Assembly (NCBI GenBank): GCA_020632875.1
Contig: JACKET010000008.1
Coordinates: 186,001-250,000 of the forward strand
From: Alphaproteobacteria bacterium
GTDB lineage: Bacteria > Myxococcota_A > UBA796 > GCA-2862545
Direction: 5' to 3'
DNA: 64,000 bases
Under the pieces are notes generated by a model, which made no database searches, was not told the DNA's origin, and saw nothing but the letters and a program-made list of their open reading frames with translations. How positions within the stretch are numbered: the first letter of the stretch is position 1; each line of letters starts with the position of its first letter. Below are positions 37,569 to 46,831 of the stretch, piece by piece. Position numbers and translations under genes: made by a program.

Positions 37569-39019
37569 CAGAACCAGACCTCCGCCTCGAGGGCGAGCAG
37601 GTGGTGGACGTGCTGCTCGACCGTCTCGAAGTCGTCGTACTGGTCGAGCTCGACGACGAAGGCGTTCCCGAACGCGTTGTTCACGTTCGACAGCTGCACG
37701 CCGTAGAGCGCCCGCAGCGAAGGACGCGAGAAGACGCCCGGACCGAGCGGGTTGATCACGAGGCCGCCCTTGAGCTGCATCGTGTCGCGCGTGTCGGTGT
37801 CGCCGTACTCGAGCCCCCGAACGTCGGGCTGGCCGCCCGTGTTCTCGAAGATCGAGTCGTGGTGCTCGCGGAAGTTGTTGCCGTTCTTGCTGTACTCGCG
37901 GGCGAGCGAGCCCTCGGCGAGCACGTGGATCGTCGGCGTCGCGTAGGCCTGGAGCCGCAGCACGGTCGAGGCGTACCAGCGGTCGTGGTCGGACGGCTTC
38001 ACCGCGTTGTCGCCATCGGAGTGATCGCCGTACAGCACGCCCCAGGCCGCATCGAGCTTCTTCGGGACCAGGTTGAGCTGCATCTCGTTGCCGAGCGTGA
38101 ACGAGCGCCGGTCGTCGGTGAAGTCGTGGACGTAGATCTGGATCGTCTTCCCGCCGAGCTGCTCTTCGGTGAACGTGTCGGGGTGCGCGAGGCTGTAGCG
38201 CACGAAGAGGTTGTTCCAGCGGATCGGGCCGAAGCCGCCGAAGCCGAGGTAGCCGACCGCGTTGTACGACAGCGACCTGCGGGGCTCGGGATCCCAGAAG
38301 AAGTCTTCGAGACCGGGGCGTTCCTGCAGGTACCGCTCGGCGACCTCGCCCCGCACCCAGTCTTCGTACTCGACGTTGGGCGTGTGGTACGGCGCGTTGA
38401 CCGAGCCCAGCACGCCGGGCTCGTAGCGAACCTCGGCGCCCGCGCCGATCTCGAAGTGCGGCACCCGCACGCGGGCCGCGGCACCGACCGTGGGGATGGC
38501 GCTGTACTTGAAGCCGCGGATGCCGTACCCGGCATCCCCGATGCCCACGAGCACCTCGGCGTGCTCGCCGCGGTACTCGGCGCGCGCGCCGACCGTGTTG
38601 AAGAACAGCGTCGCGGGCCGCATGTCGTACAGGCCCATGTCGCCGAAGAAGTACTCGAGGCTGCCGAAGCGCCAGGTGACCTTGTCGATGCCGACGTTGC
38701 CGGACTCGATGAAGACCTGCGACATCCGGAAGTTGCCGAGGAACCCGTTGCCGTCGTCGGCCCCGGCGATGGAGCCGCCCTCGAAGCGGGCATGCAGGGT
38801 GGTCCACGGGGCGTCACCCGACGGCTCGAGCACGTCGTAGCGGAGCTCGACCATGCCGTAAGAGCCCTCGTTCATCAGGCGCCCGTAGAGGTTCCAGTAG
38901 CCGAGCCGGCCCGACCCGCCCTGCAGGTCGGGGCGCGCGGCCACCCGGAAGTATCCACCGACGTCCGCACGGCCGGCGGAGGCGTCGCTCATCAGCAGCA
39001 GGGAGAGGGCGGTGAGCAT
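37568..39019 (-). CDS. Outer-membrane porin-like beta-barrel (maltoporin-like?)
   Basis: 483 residues: a short signal (MLTALSLLLMSDASA), then DVGGYFRVAARPD and many strands, with DxxWRFGSLEYFFGDMG and SGNVGIDKV segments reminiscent of LamB-type porins, ending in EVWF. Two exported GH13 enzymes lie nearby (29.4 and 39.7 kb), which makes an oligosaccharide porin attractive; this is inference. Start at 39019 chosen over upstream 39166 because of the signal. Confidence 0.75.
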   Translation of the reverse strand: MLTALSLLLMSDASAGRADVGGYFRVAARPDLQGGSGRLGYWNLYGRLMNEGSYGMVELRYDVLEPSGDAPWTTLHARFEGGSIAGADDGNGFLGNFRMSQVFIESGNVGIDKVTWRFGSLEYFFGDMGLYDMRPATLFFNTVGARAEYRGEHAEVLVGIGDAGYGIRGFKYSAIPTVGAAARVRVPHFEIGAGAEVRYEPGVLGSVNAPYHTPNVEYEDWVRGEVAERYLQERPGLEDFFWDPEPRRSLSYNAVGYLGFGGFGPIRWNNLFVRYSLAHPDTFTEEQLGGKTIQIYVHDFTDDRRSFTLGNEMQLNLVPKKLDAAWGVLYGDHSDGDNAVKPSDHDRWYASTVLRLQAYATPTIHVLAEGSLAREYSKNGNNFREHHDSIFENTGGQPDVRGLEYGDTDTRDTMQLKGGLVINPLGPGVFSRPSLRALYGVQLSNVNNAFGNAFVVELDQYDDFETVEQHVHHLLALEAEVWF

Positions 39020-39070
39020 CGCCGCCCTGTATCGCAACGTCCGGGCAGGAGCCCGTCGCACAGGGCTCCC

Positions 39071-39107
39071 CCCGTTTCCCGTTCCCGCTCCCGTTCCCCT
39101 TCCCGTT
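39071..39107. repeat. Degenerate CCCGTT hexamer array
   Basis: Six near-copies of CCCGTT (39071-39107) between the porin-like gene start and the lipoprotein stop. A second example of simple hexamer DNA outside genes here. No coding signal. Confidence 0.75.
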
Positions 39108-39179
39108 TCGGGACGACGGGAGCGTGCTCTGGATGACGGCGCAGCGGGACGTTCCCGCCGCGGCACGTCTCCGGGAGCG

Positions 39180-39557
39180 CTAGCGGCAGGAGCTGGATTC
39201 GAGCGCGCGGGCGAGCTCGGCGGCCTCGTGCTCGAGCGCCGGATCGCCGTCGTCGAGCGACAGCCAGGCGTGGCCCGCGTACACGTGGGGCAGCACGTCG
39301 TCGGACCCGCCCGCAGCGAGGTTCAGCTCGGCCACGACGAGGGCCGCGGTGAGCGCGTCACGCGCGTCGGCGGGCGGCAGCTCGAGCAGATCCATGGCCT
39401 CGGACAGGGCGAGCGGCTCGCCGCCCACCCAGACCTCGTCGAGCGGCCAGTCGGCAGAGCGCCCGCTCCAGTAGGCCGCATCCCCACACGGGGCGGCGGA
39501 ATCGACGGCACAGGCGACAGAGAACAGCAACGGGATCAAGCAGAAGAAGGAACGCAT
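39180..39557 (-). CDS. Small hypothetical lipoprotein (125 aa)
   Basis: Signal MRSFFCLIPLLFSVAC with lipobox FSVAC, then an acidic helical domain ending ESSSCR, with three further cysteines. Start at 39557 set by GAGG before the ATG; an upstream ATG at 39680 lies in AT-rich non-coding DNA. No family recognised. Confidence 0.75.
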   Translation of the reverse strand: MRSFFCLIPLLFSVACAVDSAAPCGDAAYWSGRSADWPLDEVWVGGEPLALSEAMDLLELPPADARDALTAALVVAELNLAAGGSDDVLPHVYAGHAWLSLDDGDPALEHEAAELARALESSSCR

Positions 39558-39585
39558 CACAAACCTCGAAAATGCATGAGAGCAT

Positions 39586-39603
39586 GTATTGACATTGCAA
39601 TAC
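39586..39603. promoter_or_regulatory. AT-rich inverted repeat upstream of lipoprotein gene
   Basis: GTATTG (39586-39591) and CAATAC (39598-39603) form a 6-bp inverted repeat with a 6-base gap, in a notably AT-rich patch 29 bases before the start codon at 39557. Possible operator or promoter element. Confidence 0.35.
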
Positions 39604-39707
39604 ACGTGCCACCAGCAAACGCGCGAAATCCCCCGATCCCGCCGTGAACGGGCCGTCAGACTGCGATCCGAATGCCGCACCCCGATGCACCGATCGGGGC
39701 GTCGGCG

Positions 39708-42152
39708 CTACGGTTGCTGCTCGAGGACGACGATCGAGCGCGGCGCCACGCCGTACACGCCGCTGACGGGCGTGGGGTTGCCGAGCCGGATGTTGTTGCT
39801 CTGGAAGGGGTCGGCGTCGGGGAACTCGGAGAAGAACCCGTCGGGCTCGCCGTTGCGGCCGGGCAGATCGAAGTACGTCTGCGTGTCGACCACGACGCCC
39901 CAGTTGCGCCCACCGGGCAGCGTGAAGTCGACCTGGCTCTGCGACAGGTTGTACAGGATCACGAGCTCGGGCTGGTCGAAGCTGCCATTGTCGTAGTAGT
40001 GCACCATGATCGACTTGCTGTTCCAGGTGCCGTCGTCGGCCGGCGTGTTCGCCGGGGTCTTCCACTCGAACGGCATCCCCTGGCCGTACTCGGTGGGCGA
40101 CAGCGCGTACGTGTGGGCCTTGCGGAACTCGATCATGTCGCGCACGAAGTCGTGCATGCGGTGGCGGAAGACGTTGTTGCGGTTCTCGCTCGACCACTCG
40201 CCCCAGCGGAACCAGGCCCACTCGTTGTCGGACCACGTCGTGTAGGCGTTGTTGTTGCCGTACTGCGTGCGCATCCACTCGTCGCCGCCGAGCATCATCG
40301 GCGTGCCGTGGCTCACGAGCAGGCCGACGAAGGCGTTGCGCATCATCTGGCGCTTGGTCCACTCGTCGGCCCAGCTGCGGCTGTGGTTGTTGGAGTCGCC
40401 GGACGTGGGGTCGCACCAGGCGCTGCAGGCGTCGTAGCAGCAGATCGGGTTGAGCGGCCCGCACCCGTTCTCCTTCTCGCCGTACGAGAACAGGTCGAAC
40501 ATGGTGAAGCCGTCGTGGGCCGTGATGAAGTTCACGGAGTGGTACGGCTTGCGGCCGTTGTGGCTGTACCGGACGTAGGAGCCCGTCATCACGGCGCCGC
40601 CGTCGAGGCCCTGCGTGCTGTTGAGGTTGAACCCGTCGTCGTTGAGGTAGCTGCGCCACCAGTCGCGGAAGTTCGCGTTCCACTCGGACCAGGCGATGTT
40701 CGGGTCGTTCGACGAGGAGGGGTACTGCGTGGAGCCGTCGTACGCGGTGGTCCAGGGCTCGGCGATGACGCGCGTGTTGTACGACTGGAGGACCGGGTCG
40801 TCGATGATCGTGTTGAGCGTCGAGTCGGTCGGCACCGACCAGTACTGGCTGGGCGCGTTGTCGGGCTCGCCGAGCACGCCGGCGAGGTCGAACCGGAAGC
40901 CGTCGATGTGGATCTCTTCGGCCATGTAGCGCAGCGAGTCGAGGATCTGGCGACGCACCGGCGGGTGGTTCGCGCGCACCTGGTTGCCGACGCCGGTGCT
41001 GCCCGACCAGTAGCTCTGCCCGGCGTTGGCGAGGACGTAGTAGGACGGGCTGTCGATCGCGCGGAAGGACAGCAGGCTCGCGACCTCGGACGAGTCGAGG
41101 TTGACCGCGTTGCCCGGGTCGCAGAGGTAGTCGCCGTCGCTGTCGTTGAAGAACAGCTTCGTGCGCCACAGCCCGCCCTCGCCGGTGTGGTTGTAGACCA
41201 CGTCGACGATGACCTCGATGTCGTGGGCGTGCAGCTCGTCGACCATCCACTTCACCTCGTCGACGACCTCGGAGGGCTCGCGACCCTCTTGGAATGCCGA
41301 CGCGTAGCTGACCTCGAACGCGAACCACGAGAGGTTGTTGTAGCCCCAGTACCCCCCGTCGAGCGGCTTCTCGTGGATGGGCAGGAGCTCGACCGCCGTG
41401 ATGCCGAGATCGGCGAGGTACGGCGCCATCTCGCCGATGCCCCGGTAGGTGCCGGGGTGCTCGACCCCGTACTGGTTCGACGCCGCGTTCGCCGTGAGGC
41501 CCTTCGCGTGGACCTCGTAGACGATCAGATCCTGCCAGCCGTGGCCCGGGTGGTTGCCCGACATCCGCGCGTCGCGCCAGGCCTGATCGCGCCACTCGTA
41601 CTTCGAGTCGACGACCACGCTCTTCGCGGCGGCGCCGTAGGTGAGCTGCTCGCGGTGCGGCCCGCTCGCCGCGGAGCCGCGGCCCCAGTCGTGATCGCGG
41701 TGCACGGCCCGCGCGTACGGGTCGACGATGAGCTTGTTCGGGTTGAACCGGTTGCCGTTCACGTCGACGTCGGCCGAGAAGCCCTTGAGCGAGCCCGGGT
41801 AGAACTCTTCGACGTACGGCCAGTTCGGGCCCCAGGCGACGTAGCCGTAGTGCTGGCCCGGCCCCACGCCCTCGACGTAGAGGTTCCACACGTCGCCGTA
41901 GCGCACCATCTCGAACTGCTGCGTGGGCTGGTCGGCTTCGGGGTCGTCGAACAGCAGCAGGTCGACCTTCGTGGCGTTCGCCGAGAACACGTTGAAGTTC
42001 ACGCCCTTGTCGTAGAGGCGCGCACCCTGGTGGTCGAGGGCGCCGATCGCATCCCAGTCGAGGGACGGCGCCTTGTCTTCGGTGTGGTAGAGGCGGACGT
42101 AGTCTTCGCTCGCGCACCCCGACATCGCCATGACCAGCAGCAGGTTCCGCAT
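39708..42152 (-). CDS. Exported isoamylase/glycogen-debranching GH13 lipoprotein
   Basis: 814 residues. Lipobox MSGC, an N-terminal CBM48-type domain (about 30-200), and a GH13 barrel of the isoamylase/GlgX branch. The catalytic set is VVYNH (318-322), DGFRFD with nucleophile D422, IAEPW with E465, and TAHD with D547. It would cleave alpha-1,6 branches of glycogen or starch at the cell surface. GGGAGGG ribosome site. It complements the surface amylase at 29.4 kb. Confidence 0.93.
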   Translation of the reverse strand: MRNLLLVMAMSGCASEDYVRLYHTEDKAPSLDWDAIGALDHQGARLYDKGVNFNVFSANATKVDLLLFDDPEADQPTQQFEMVRYGDVWNLYVEGVGPGQHYGYVAWGPNWPYVEEFYPGSLKGFSADVDVNGNRFNPNKLIVDPYARAVHRDHDWGRGSAASGPHREQLTYGAAAKSVVVDSKYEWRDQAWRDARMSGNHPGHGWQDLIVYEVHAKGLTANAASNQYGVEHPGTYRGIGEMAPYLADLGITAVELLPIHEKPLDGGYWGYNNLSWFAFEVSYASAFQEGREPSEVVDEVKWMVDELHAHDIEVIVDVVYNHTGEGGLWRTKLFFNDSDGDYLCDPGNAVNLDSSEVASLLSFRAIDSPSYYVLANAGQSYWSGSTGVGNQVRANHPPVRRQILDSLRYMAEEIHIDGFRFDLAGVLGEPDNAPSQYWSVPTDSTLNTIIDDPVLQSYNTRVIAEPWTTAYDGSTQYPSSSNDPNIAWSEWNANFRDWWRSYLNDDGFNLNSTQGLDGGAVMTGSYVRYSHNGRKPYHSVNFITAHDGFTMFDLFSYGEKENGCGPLNPICCYDACSAWCDPTSGDSNNHSRSWADEWTKRQMMRNAFVGLLVSHGTPMMLGGDEWMRTQYGNNNAYTTWSDNEWAWFRWGEWSSENRNNVFRHRMHDFVRDMIEFRKAHTYALSPTEYGQGMPFEWKTPANTPADDGTWNSKSIMVHYYDNGSFDQPELVILYNLSQSQVDFTLPGGRNWGVVVDTQTYFDLPGRNGEPDGFFSEFPDADPFQSNNIRLGNPTPVSGVYGVAPRSIVVLEQQP

Positions 42153-42202
42153 CCGACCCTCCCGAGCGGAGCCCTATATCGCGAACGGCCCCATCGTACC
42201 GG

Positions 42203-42700
42203 CTACGTCTCGCGGGCCCCCGCGGATCGCGCGAGCTGCGTCAGGGCCGCCGGGATCGCGACCGCCGCGTGGGGCTCGGCCATGCCGCGCTTCAGCACGC
42301 CCATCACGAAACGGGCGGCGGGGAGCGTGTGGCCGACCGGCATGCGGAACGACCGCGTGCCGAGCGCGATCTCGAGCACCACGCCGTCGAGCAGGTACAC
42401 GGCCCGGATCTCGTCCCACCGGAACCGATGCCACGCCCCGCCGTGGAACAGGCGACCGCCCGTCGCGTACAGCTCGATCACGCCGTGGTGCACGGGCCAC
42501 AGCTCGCGGAACAGCAGCGTGGACCCGATCACGGCGCCCATCCCACCGACCACGAGGCTCACGCCGGTCACGCGGGCCAGCGCCACACCGACGAGCCCGA
42601 GCGCCACCGCCGCGATCTGCGCCCCCCGGCGGGGCCCGTCGAGCGCCACGCGGATCCCGTCGTGCGTGTGGACGACAGCGACACCGGGCGGGATCTCCAT
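42203..42700 (-). CDS. Hypothetical membrane protein with PH-like domain
   Basis: 165 residues: two membrane segments (about 27-65), then a beta-domain (70-130) resembling bacterial PH-like membrane-protein domains (ELYATGGRLFHGG, WDEIRAVYLLDGVVLEI). Function unknown. Confidence 0.72.
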   Translation of the reverse strand: MEIPPGVAVVHTHDGIRVALDGPRRGAQIAAVALGLVGVALARVTGVSLVVGGMGAVIGSTLLFRELWPVHHGVIELYATGGRLFHGGAWHRFRWDEIRAVYLLDGVVLEIALGTRSFRMPVGHTLPAARFVMGVLKRGMAEPHAAVAIPAALTQLARSAGARET

Positions 42701-42738
42701 GCTCCGAAGCTAGGCGCGTGACGTTCCGTGACAAGCCG

Positions 42739-43008
42739 TCAGAGTGGCGCCGACACCAGGACGATCAGCCCCAGCAGGAACAGCGTGACGCCGTGCGCGA
42801 CGACGAGCCACCGCCGCCCCCGCCACCCCGCGACGACCGCCCAGGCCGCCGCCGCCATCGAGCCGAGCACCAGGACGAGATCGAAGGCCCAGGCGTCGAT
42901 CAGCCAGGCCAGCAGGGCTCCGGTGGCGCTGAGCACCACGGCGAGCCCGCCAGATGCGAGCCCGTCCAGCGCCCGGTCGACCTCTTCACCCGGTGTCGGG
43001 TCGCTCAC
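42739..43008 (-). CDS. Small membrane protein (89 aa)
   Basis: Charged N-terminus (SDPTPGEEVDRAL) and three membrane segments. The GTG at 43008 overlaps the upstream lipoprotein stop by GTGA and shows the GC3 bias of a gene. Function unknown; longer in-frame starts upstream read antisense-like sequence. Confidence 0.7.
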   Translation of the reverse strand: MSDPTPGEEVDRALDGLASGGLAVVLSATGALLAWLIDAWAFDLVLVLGSMAAAAWAVVAGWRGRRWLVVAHGVTLFLLGLIVLVSAPL

Positions 43009-43835
43009 TCGCACAGCCCGTCGGCCGACCACGTGCCGCTCGTGAAGCCGGGGATCTCCGCGGGGATCGCGATGGGCTGGTCGGCGTACGGACCCGTGCC
43101 GAGCGGCCGGGTGCCGCTGTAGGCGATGCCCGTCGTCGGGTACACCCACTCGACGTGCTGCCCCGTGGCGTCGGTCCACCGGGTGTACGTGCCGCTCTCG
43201 CCCTCCACCGTGTACGTGCCGTCGCGGTGCAGCGCGATGGTGGCTTCGCCGGTCACGTCGGAGCCCGGCCCGCTGGCGCTGGCGTAGCGGAACGCGAAGG
43301 GCATCGCGCAGTCGCAGCGGTCGTTCGGCGCGCCGGGTGTGCCGAAATCCCCTGCGGGCCCGACCCGGCGCTGGTCGCACCAGCCCGTGGGGTCGGTGGG
43401 GTCGGCCCAGCCGGGCTCCATGCCGAGGCTCGCGCCGACCGGCGAGGGCCACGACGCATCGAGGCTCACCGTCGCGAGCACCGCGTCGCCCGAGACCAGC
43501 GACAGCACCGTGCCCCCTGCGTCGATCGCCAGATCGTCGAAGATCGCGTCGACCGGGATCCCCGAGGCCTCCGCGGCGTCCGTGCCCACGACGATCGCCG
43601 CGCCCGCCTCGAGATCCGGCCCCTCCAGGACGAGCTCTGCCGTGCCGACCTCGACGACGACGCCCTGCACGGCGACCGGATCGCCGCCGAGGTTCGCGAT
43701 CTCGAGCCACGGCCCGCCCGCCCCGACGAAGCCCGCCTGGAGCTCGACGATCGCCAGGCCCTCGGGCGGAGGCAGATCGGCGTCGGGCCCGGAACCCGCG
43801 CAGCCCACGAGGCACAGCGCCGCGATCAGCCTCAC
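43005..43835 (-). CDS. Lipoprotein with lamin-tail-like domain (paralog 1)
   Basis: 276 residues. Lipobox LVGC, a lamin tail domain (LTD)-like beta region (VELQAGFVGAGGPWLEIAN...), then a C-terminal domain with CDCAMPFAF and PLGTGPYADQP. It is a tandem paralog of the next gene upstream, with the same order of motifs. GTG start at 43835 in a GTGA overlap gives a textbook lipoprotein signal (VRLIAALCLVGC); the ATG at 43859 is less likely. LTD domains occur on surface and nuclease proteins; no catalytic domain is seen. Confidence 0.8.
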   Translation of the reverse strand: MRLIAALCLVGCAGSGPDADLPPPEGLAIVELQAGFVGAGGPWLEIANLGGDPVAVQGVVVEVGTAELVLEGPDLEAGAAIVVGTDAAEASGIPVDAIFDDLAIDAGGTVLSLVSGDAVLATVSLDASWPSPVGASLGMEPGWADPTDPTGWCDQRRVGPAGDFGTPGAPNDRCDCAMPFAFRYASASGPGSDVTGEATIALHRDGTYTVEGESGTYTRWTDATGQHVEWVYPTTGIAYSGTRPLGTGPYADQPIAIPAEIPGFTSGTWSADGLCE

Positions 43836-44674
43836 CGACAGGGCCCGAGCGACGACCATGTCCCGCTCTCGACCGGGAATCCGGCCGGGAAGAGGATGGG
43901 CTGGTCGGCGTAGGCCCCGGTCCCGAACGGCCGCGTGCCCTCGTACGTCGTCCCCGTCAGCTCGTAGGTGAACGAGAGGTGCTGCCCTTCCCCGTCGGTC
44001 CAGCGCCGGTAGTCGCCGGTCCCCGTCCCGGCGATGAAGGTGCCGTTCCGCAGGAAGTCGATCGAGGTGGTCCCGATGAAGCTCACGTCGAGCGCGTACT
44101 CGAGCTCCATCGCGCACGCGCACGGGTCGTTCTCGCGACCCGGGGTCCCGAAGTCGCCGCCCCCGCCGAGGCCACGGCCGTCACACCACCCGGCCGGGTC
44201 GACGGGATCGGGCCATCCGGGCTCCAACCCGAGGCTCGCCCCCACCGGCAGGGCCCACCCGGTGAGATCGATCGCGGAGACCGGCTGGCCGTCGCGGGAC
44301 AGCGCGATCCGGCTGCCCGCCTCGCCGAGCACCAGCCCGTCGACCACCACGTCGACCGGCACCCCCGCGTCGAGGGCCGCCTGCGTCCCGACGACCACCC
44401 GGCCCTCCCCCTCGACCGCGTAGGGGCCGAGCGCCGCGATGCGGGTGCCGTCGATCGCCAGCTCCACGCCATCGAGCTCGGCTGGCTCGGGCCCCTCGTT
44501 GAGGATCTCGAGCCACGGGCCTCCGGCACCCACCGCGTTCGCCTGCAGCTCGACGACGGAGAGCGCCGGGAGCGGCGCCACGTCGGTGTCGATCGGCACA
44601 TCGGGCGTCGGGACGCCGATCGGATCCACACCATGGGGCGTACACGCAGCGAGCGCGAGGAGCAGGAAACGCAT
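43832..44674 (-). CDS. Lipoprotein with lamin-tail-like domain (paralog 2)
   Basis: 280 residues. Lipobox LAAC (after MRFLLLA), an Asp/Thr-containing linker (VPIDTDV), an LTD-like region (VELQANAVGAGGPWLEILN), CACAMELEY and PFGTGAYADQP as in paralog 1. Its Shine-Dalgarno GGAGG lies inside the arm of a 12-bp hairpin at 44675-44712, which may limit translation. Confidence 0.8.
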   Translation of the reverse strand: MRFLLLALAACTPHGVDPIGVPTPDVPIDTDVAPLPALSVVELQANAVGAGGPWLEILNEGPEPAELDGVELAIDGTRIAALGPYAVEGEGRVVVGTQAALDAGVPVDVVVDGLVLGEAGSRIALSRDGQPVSAIDLTGWALPVGASLGLEPGWPDPVDPAGWCDGRGLGGGGDFGTPGRENDPCACAMELEYALDVSFIGTTSIDFLRNGTFIAGTGTGDYRRWTDGEGQHLSFTYELTGTTYEGTRPFGTGAYADQPILFPAGFPVESGTWSSLGPCR

Positions 44675-44712
44675 CGGGCCTCCGGGAATCCCGAAGATAC
44701 CCCGGAGGCCCG
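44675..44712 (-). promoter_or_regulatory. Hairpin that buries the ribosome site of the LTD lipoprotein
   Basis: A perfect 12-bp stem (44675-44686 with 44701-44712) with a 14-base loop. On the minus strand its 3' arm holds GGAGG and ends directly at the ATG. It also lies 18 bases after the stop of the VWA protein gene, so it could instead act as a weak transcription pause or terminator, though no T-run follows. Confidence 0.6.
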
Positions 44713-44729
44713 CACGACTCCGACACGAA

Positions 44730-46616
44730 TCAGCGCGCCGCCACGCCGCTCCCCTCGCCCGACAGCTGGGCCGCCCTCGCGATCAGCTCGAGCAGCTCGC
44801 GGTGATCCTCGCTGTCGTCGCTCGCCTGGCTCGCGTAGCGATGGATCTGGCTGTACGTGATCTCCTCGGCGTACGGGCTCCCGCGGAGCTTCTCGGCGAA
44901 CGTCGCCACGGCCCAGGCGCTGCGCGCGTCGCGCGAGGCCTCGCCGAAGTCCGACACGATGGCCGAGACCGGCACCGCCCAGGTGTACTCCTTCGCCGCC
45001 GAGTCGGGACCCGGCTTCTTCGCCCGCATCCGCACGGTGGCGATCGTGTCCTTCCCGGCGGCCGCATCGGACAGCACCACGTCGTAGAGGGCGGTGACCT
45101 GGTGGCCCGACCCGACCTCGCCCGCGTCGACCTGGTCGTTGCGGAAGTCGCGGTCCGCGATGTCGCGGTTCTCGTAGCCGATGAGGCGGTACGCGTGGAC
45201 GGCCTCGGGGTCGAACTCCACCTGGATCTTCACGTCCTTCGCGATGGTCTGGATCGTGCCGGACAGGTCCTCGCCGAACACCTTCTTCGCCTCGGACAGC
45301 GAGTCCAGGTAGAAGTAGTTTCCATCGCCCTTGTTGGCGAGCTGCTCCATCATGGTGTCCTTGTAGTTGCCCATGCCGAAGCCCACCGTGGTGAGGGTGA
45401 TGCCCTCTTCGGCGTAGTGCTGGATGGTCCGCAGGATCTCGTCGTGCGACGTGCGCCCGATGTTGGCGTCGCCGTCGGAGAGCACGATGACGCGGTTCTC
45501 GGCGCCGTGCAGGTAGGACTCGCTGGCCATCTTGTACGCGAGCTCCATCCCCGAGCCCATCGCCGTGCCGCCGCCGGAGGTGAGGTTGTCGATCGCGTCG
45601 TGGATGACGGACTTCCGCGTCGTGTAGGTCGGCTCGAGCACGATGCGCTCGGACCCGGCGTAGGTCGCCAGCGCGACGGTGTCCTCCGGGCCGAGGTTGT
45701 CGACGAGGTGGTGCAGTGCCTGCTTCGCGAGACCCAGCTTGTCCGGGCTGTTCATCGAGCCCGACACGTCCGCGAGGAACGTGAGGTGGACGGGCTTCCG
45801 CTCGCCCTGGAGCGCGCGGCCCTGCACCCCGACGCGGAGGATGTGGTGGTTCTGGACCTCCGGGTTCGCCGTGGCCTCCATGTGCACGGCGAACGGGCGG
45901 CCGTCCTTCGGGGTGTCGTAGTGGTAGTCGAAGGCGTTCACGAACTCCTCGACGCGCACCGCGGCCTGCGGGGGGAGCCCGCCCTCGCGGAGCTTGCGGC
46001 GCGAGATCGCGTAGGACGCGGTGTCGACGTCGACCGAGAACGTCGAGAGGTTGTCCTTCTCGGCGAGCACCATGCCGTTCACGCCGTAGTCCGCGTAGGC
46101 CTCGGAGCCCGTGGGCTGCATGACGGGATCGGGCCGGTACGTCGGGGTGACCACCGGAGGGGGCGGCGGAGCCGCCGGGTAGGGCGCGGAGGCCGTCTTC
46201 TTCGAGGGGCTCACGGGGCTCGGGGCCGGGCGCGGCGACGGGCGCGGCTTGGCGGGACGCGGCGCGGCGTCGTAGTCCCGACTCGCGACGGGCTCGGCGG
46301 AGACGGCCTCGGCGGGTGCGGCCATCGGGGCGTCGGCGGTGCGCCGGGAGGCCTCCTCCGCCTTGCGGCCGGCTGCGGCCGCCGCCTTCATCCGCTCTGC
46401 CGTCTGGGCCTGGACGCGCGCCTGGATGGACGTGATGCACTGCGCCACGATGGCCGGGTCTCCCCCTTCGGCCGCCACCCGCGCTTCGATGTCGGCCTTC
46501 GGGATCCCCTGGTTCAACAGGCCCTCGATCTCCGTGCAGTTCAGCGACCACGAGGTCGGCGAAGCCGTGCTGGCGAGGGTGAACAGGGCGATGAGACCGA
46601 TGAGACGCTTGGACAT
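44730..46616 (-). CDS. YfbK-like von Willebrand factor A protein
   Basis: 628 residues: signal sequence, a small helical domain with two cysteines (about 25-75), an Ala/Pro-rich linker, the diagnostic STFSVDVDTASYAISRRKL (191-209) of the YfbK N-terminal domain, a VWA domain with metal-binding DVSGS (283-287), and a C-terminal DUF3520-like domain. VWA domains bind proteins in a metal-dependent way; exact function of the YfbK family is unknown. GGAGG before the ATG at 46616 rejects the upstream start at 46778. Confidence 0.92.
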   Translation of the reverse strand: MSKRLIGLIALFTLASTASPTSWSLNCTEIEGLLNQGIPKADIEARVAAEGGDPAIVAQCITSIQARVQAQTAERMKAAAAAGRKAEEASRRTADAPMAAPAEAVSAEPVASRDYDAAPRPAKPRPSPRPAPSPVSPSKKTASAPYPAAPPPPPVVTPTYRPDPVMQPTGSEAYADYGVNGMVLAEKDNLSTFSVDVDTASYAISRRKLREGGLPPQAAVRVEEFVNAFDYHYDTPKDGRPFAVHMEATANPEVQNHHILRVGVQGRALQGERKPVHLTFLADVSGSMNSPDKLGLAKQALHHLVDNLGPEDTVALATYAGSERIVLEPTYTTRKSVIHDAIDNLTSGGGTAMGSGMELAYKMASESYLHGAENRVIVLSDGDANIGRTSHDEILRTIQHYAEEGITLTTVGFGMGNYKDTMMEQLANKGDGNYFYLDSLSEAKKVFGEDLSGTIQTIAKDVKIQVEFDPEAVHAYRLIGYENRDIADRDFRNDQVDAGEVGSGHQVTALYDVVLSDAAAGKDTIATVRMRAKKPGPDSAAKEYTWAVPVSAIVSDFGEASRDARSAWAVATFAEKLRGSPYAEEITYSQIHRYASQASDDSEDHRELLELIARAAQLSGEGSGVAAR

Positions 46617-46750
46617 GACAACCTCCGTTGGCGGCCGAACGGGACCGATTCGTTTCGCTTTCGGCGCTGACATCGTTTTGACAAATGTGTCAGAACGGAC
46701 GAAGGAGCAGCCGGGGACATGCCGCCGCTGATCGGCGTTCGTCCTCGGTA

Positions 46751-46793
46751 GAGCACCGAATGAGCACCGAATGAGCACCCGGTGAGCACCGCC
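46751..46793 (+). promoter_or_regulatory. Four 11-bp direct repeats (GAGCACCGAAT) upstream of surface lipoprotein
   Basis: Copies at 46751, 46762, 46773 and 46784: the first two identical, the third and fourth diverging at the 3' end. The 11-bp period is about one helical turn. They end 38 bases before the ATG at 46832. TAGAGC at 46749-46754, a possible -10, overlaps the first copy. Likely binding site for a regulator. Confidence 0.65.
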
Positions 46794-46831
46794 AGGTGGG
46801 TAGCCTCGGGGAGACCCAAGGAGTCGGCCCG

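Noticed and set aside
39588..39606. TTGACA-like box on the plus strand near the AT-rich inverted repeat
   Set aside because: No -10 box at proper spacing and no plus-strand gene downstream.
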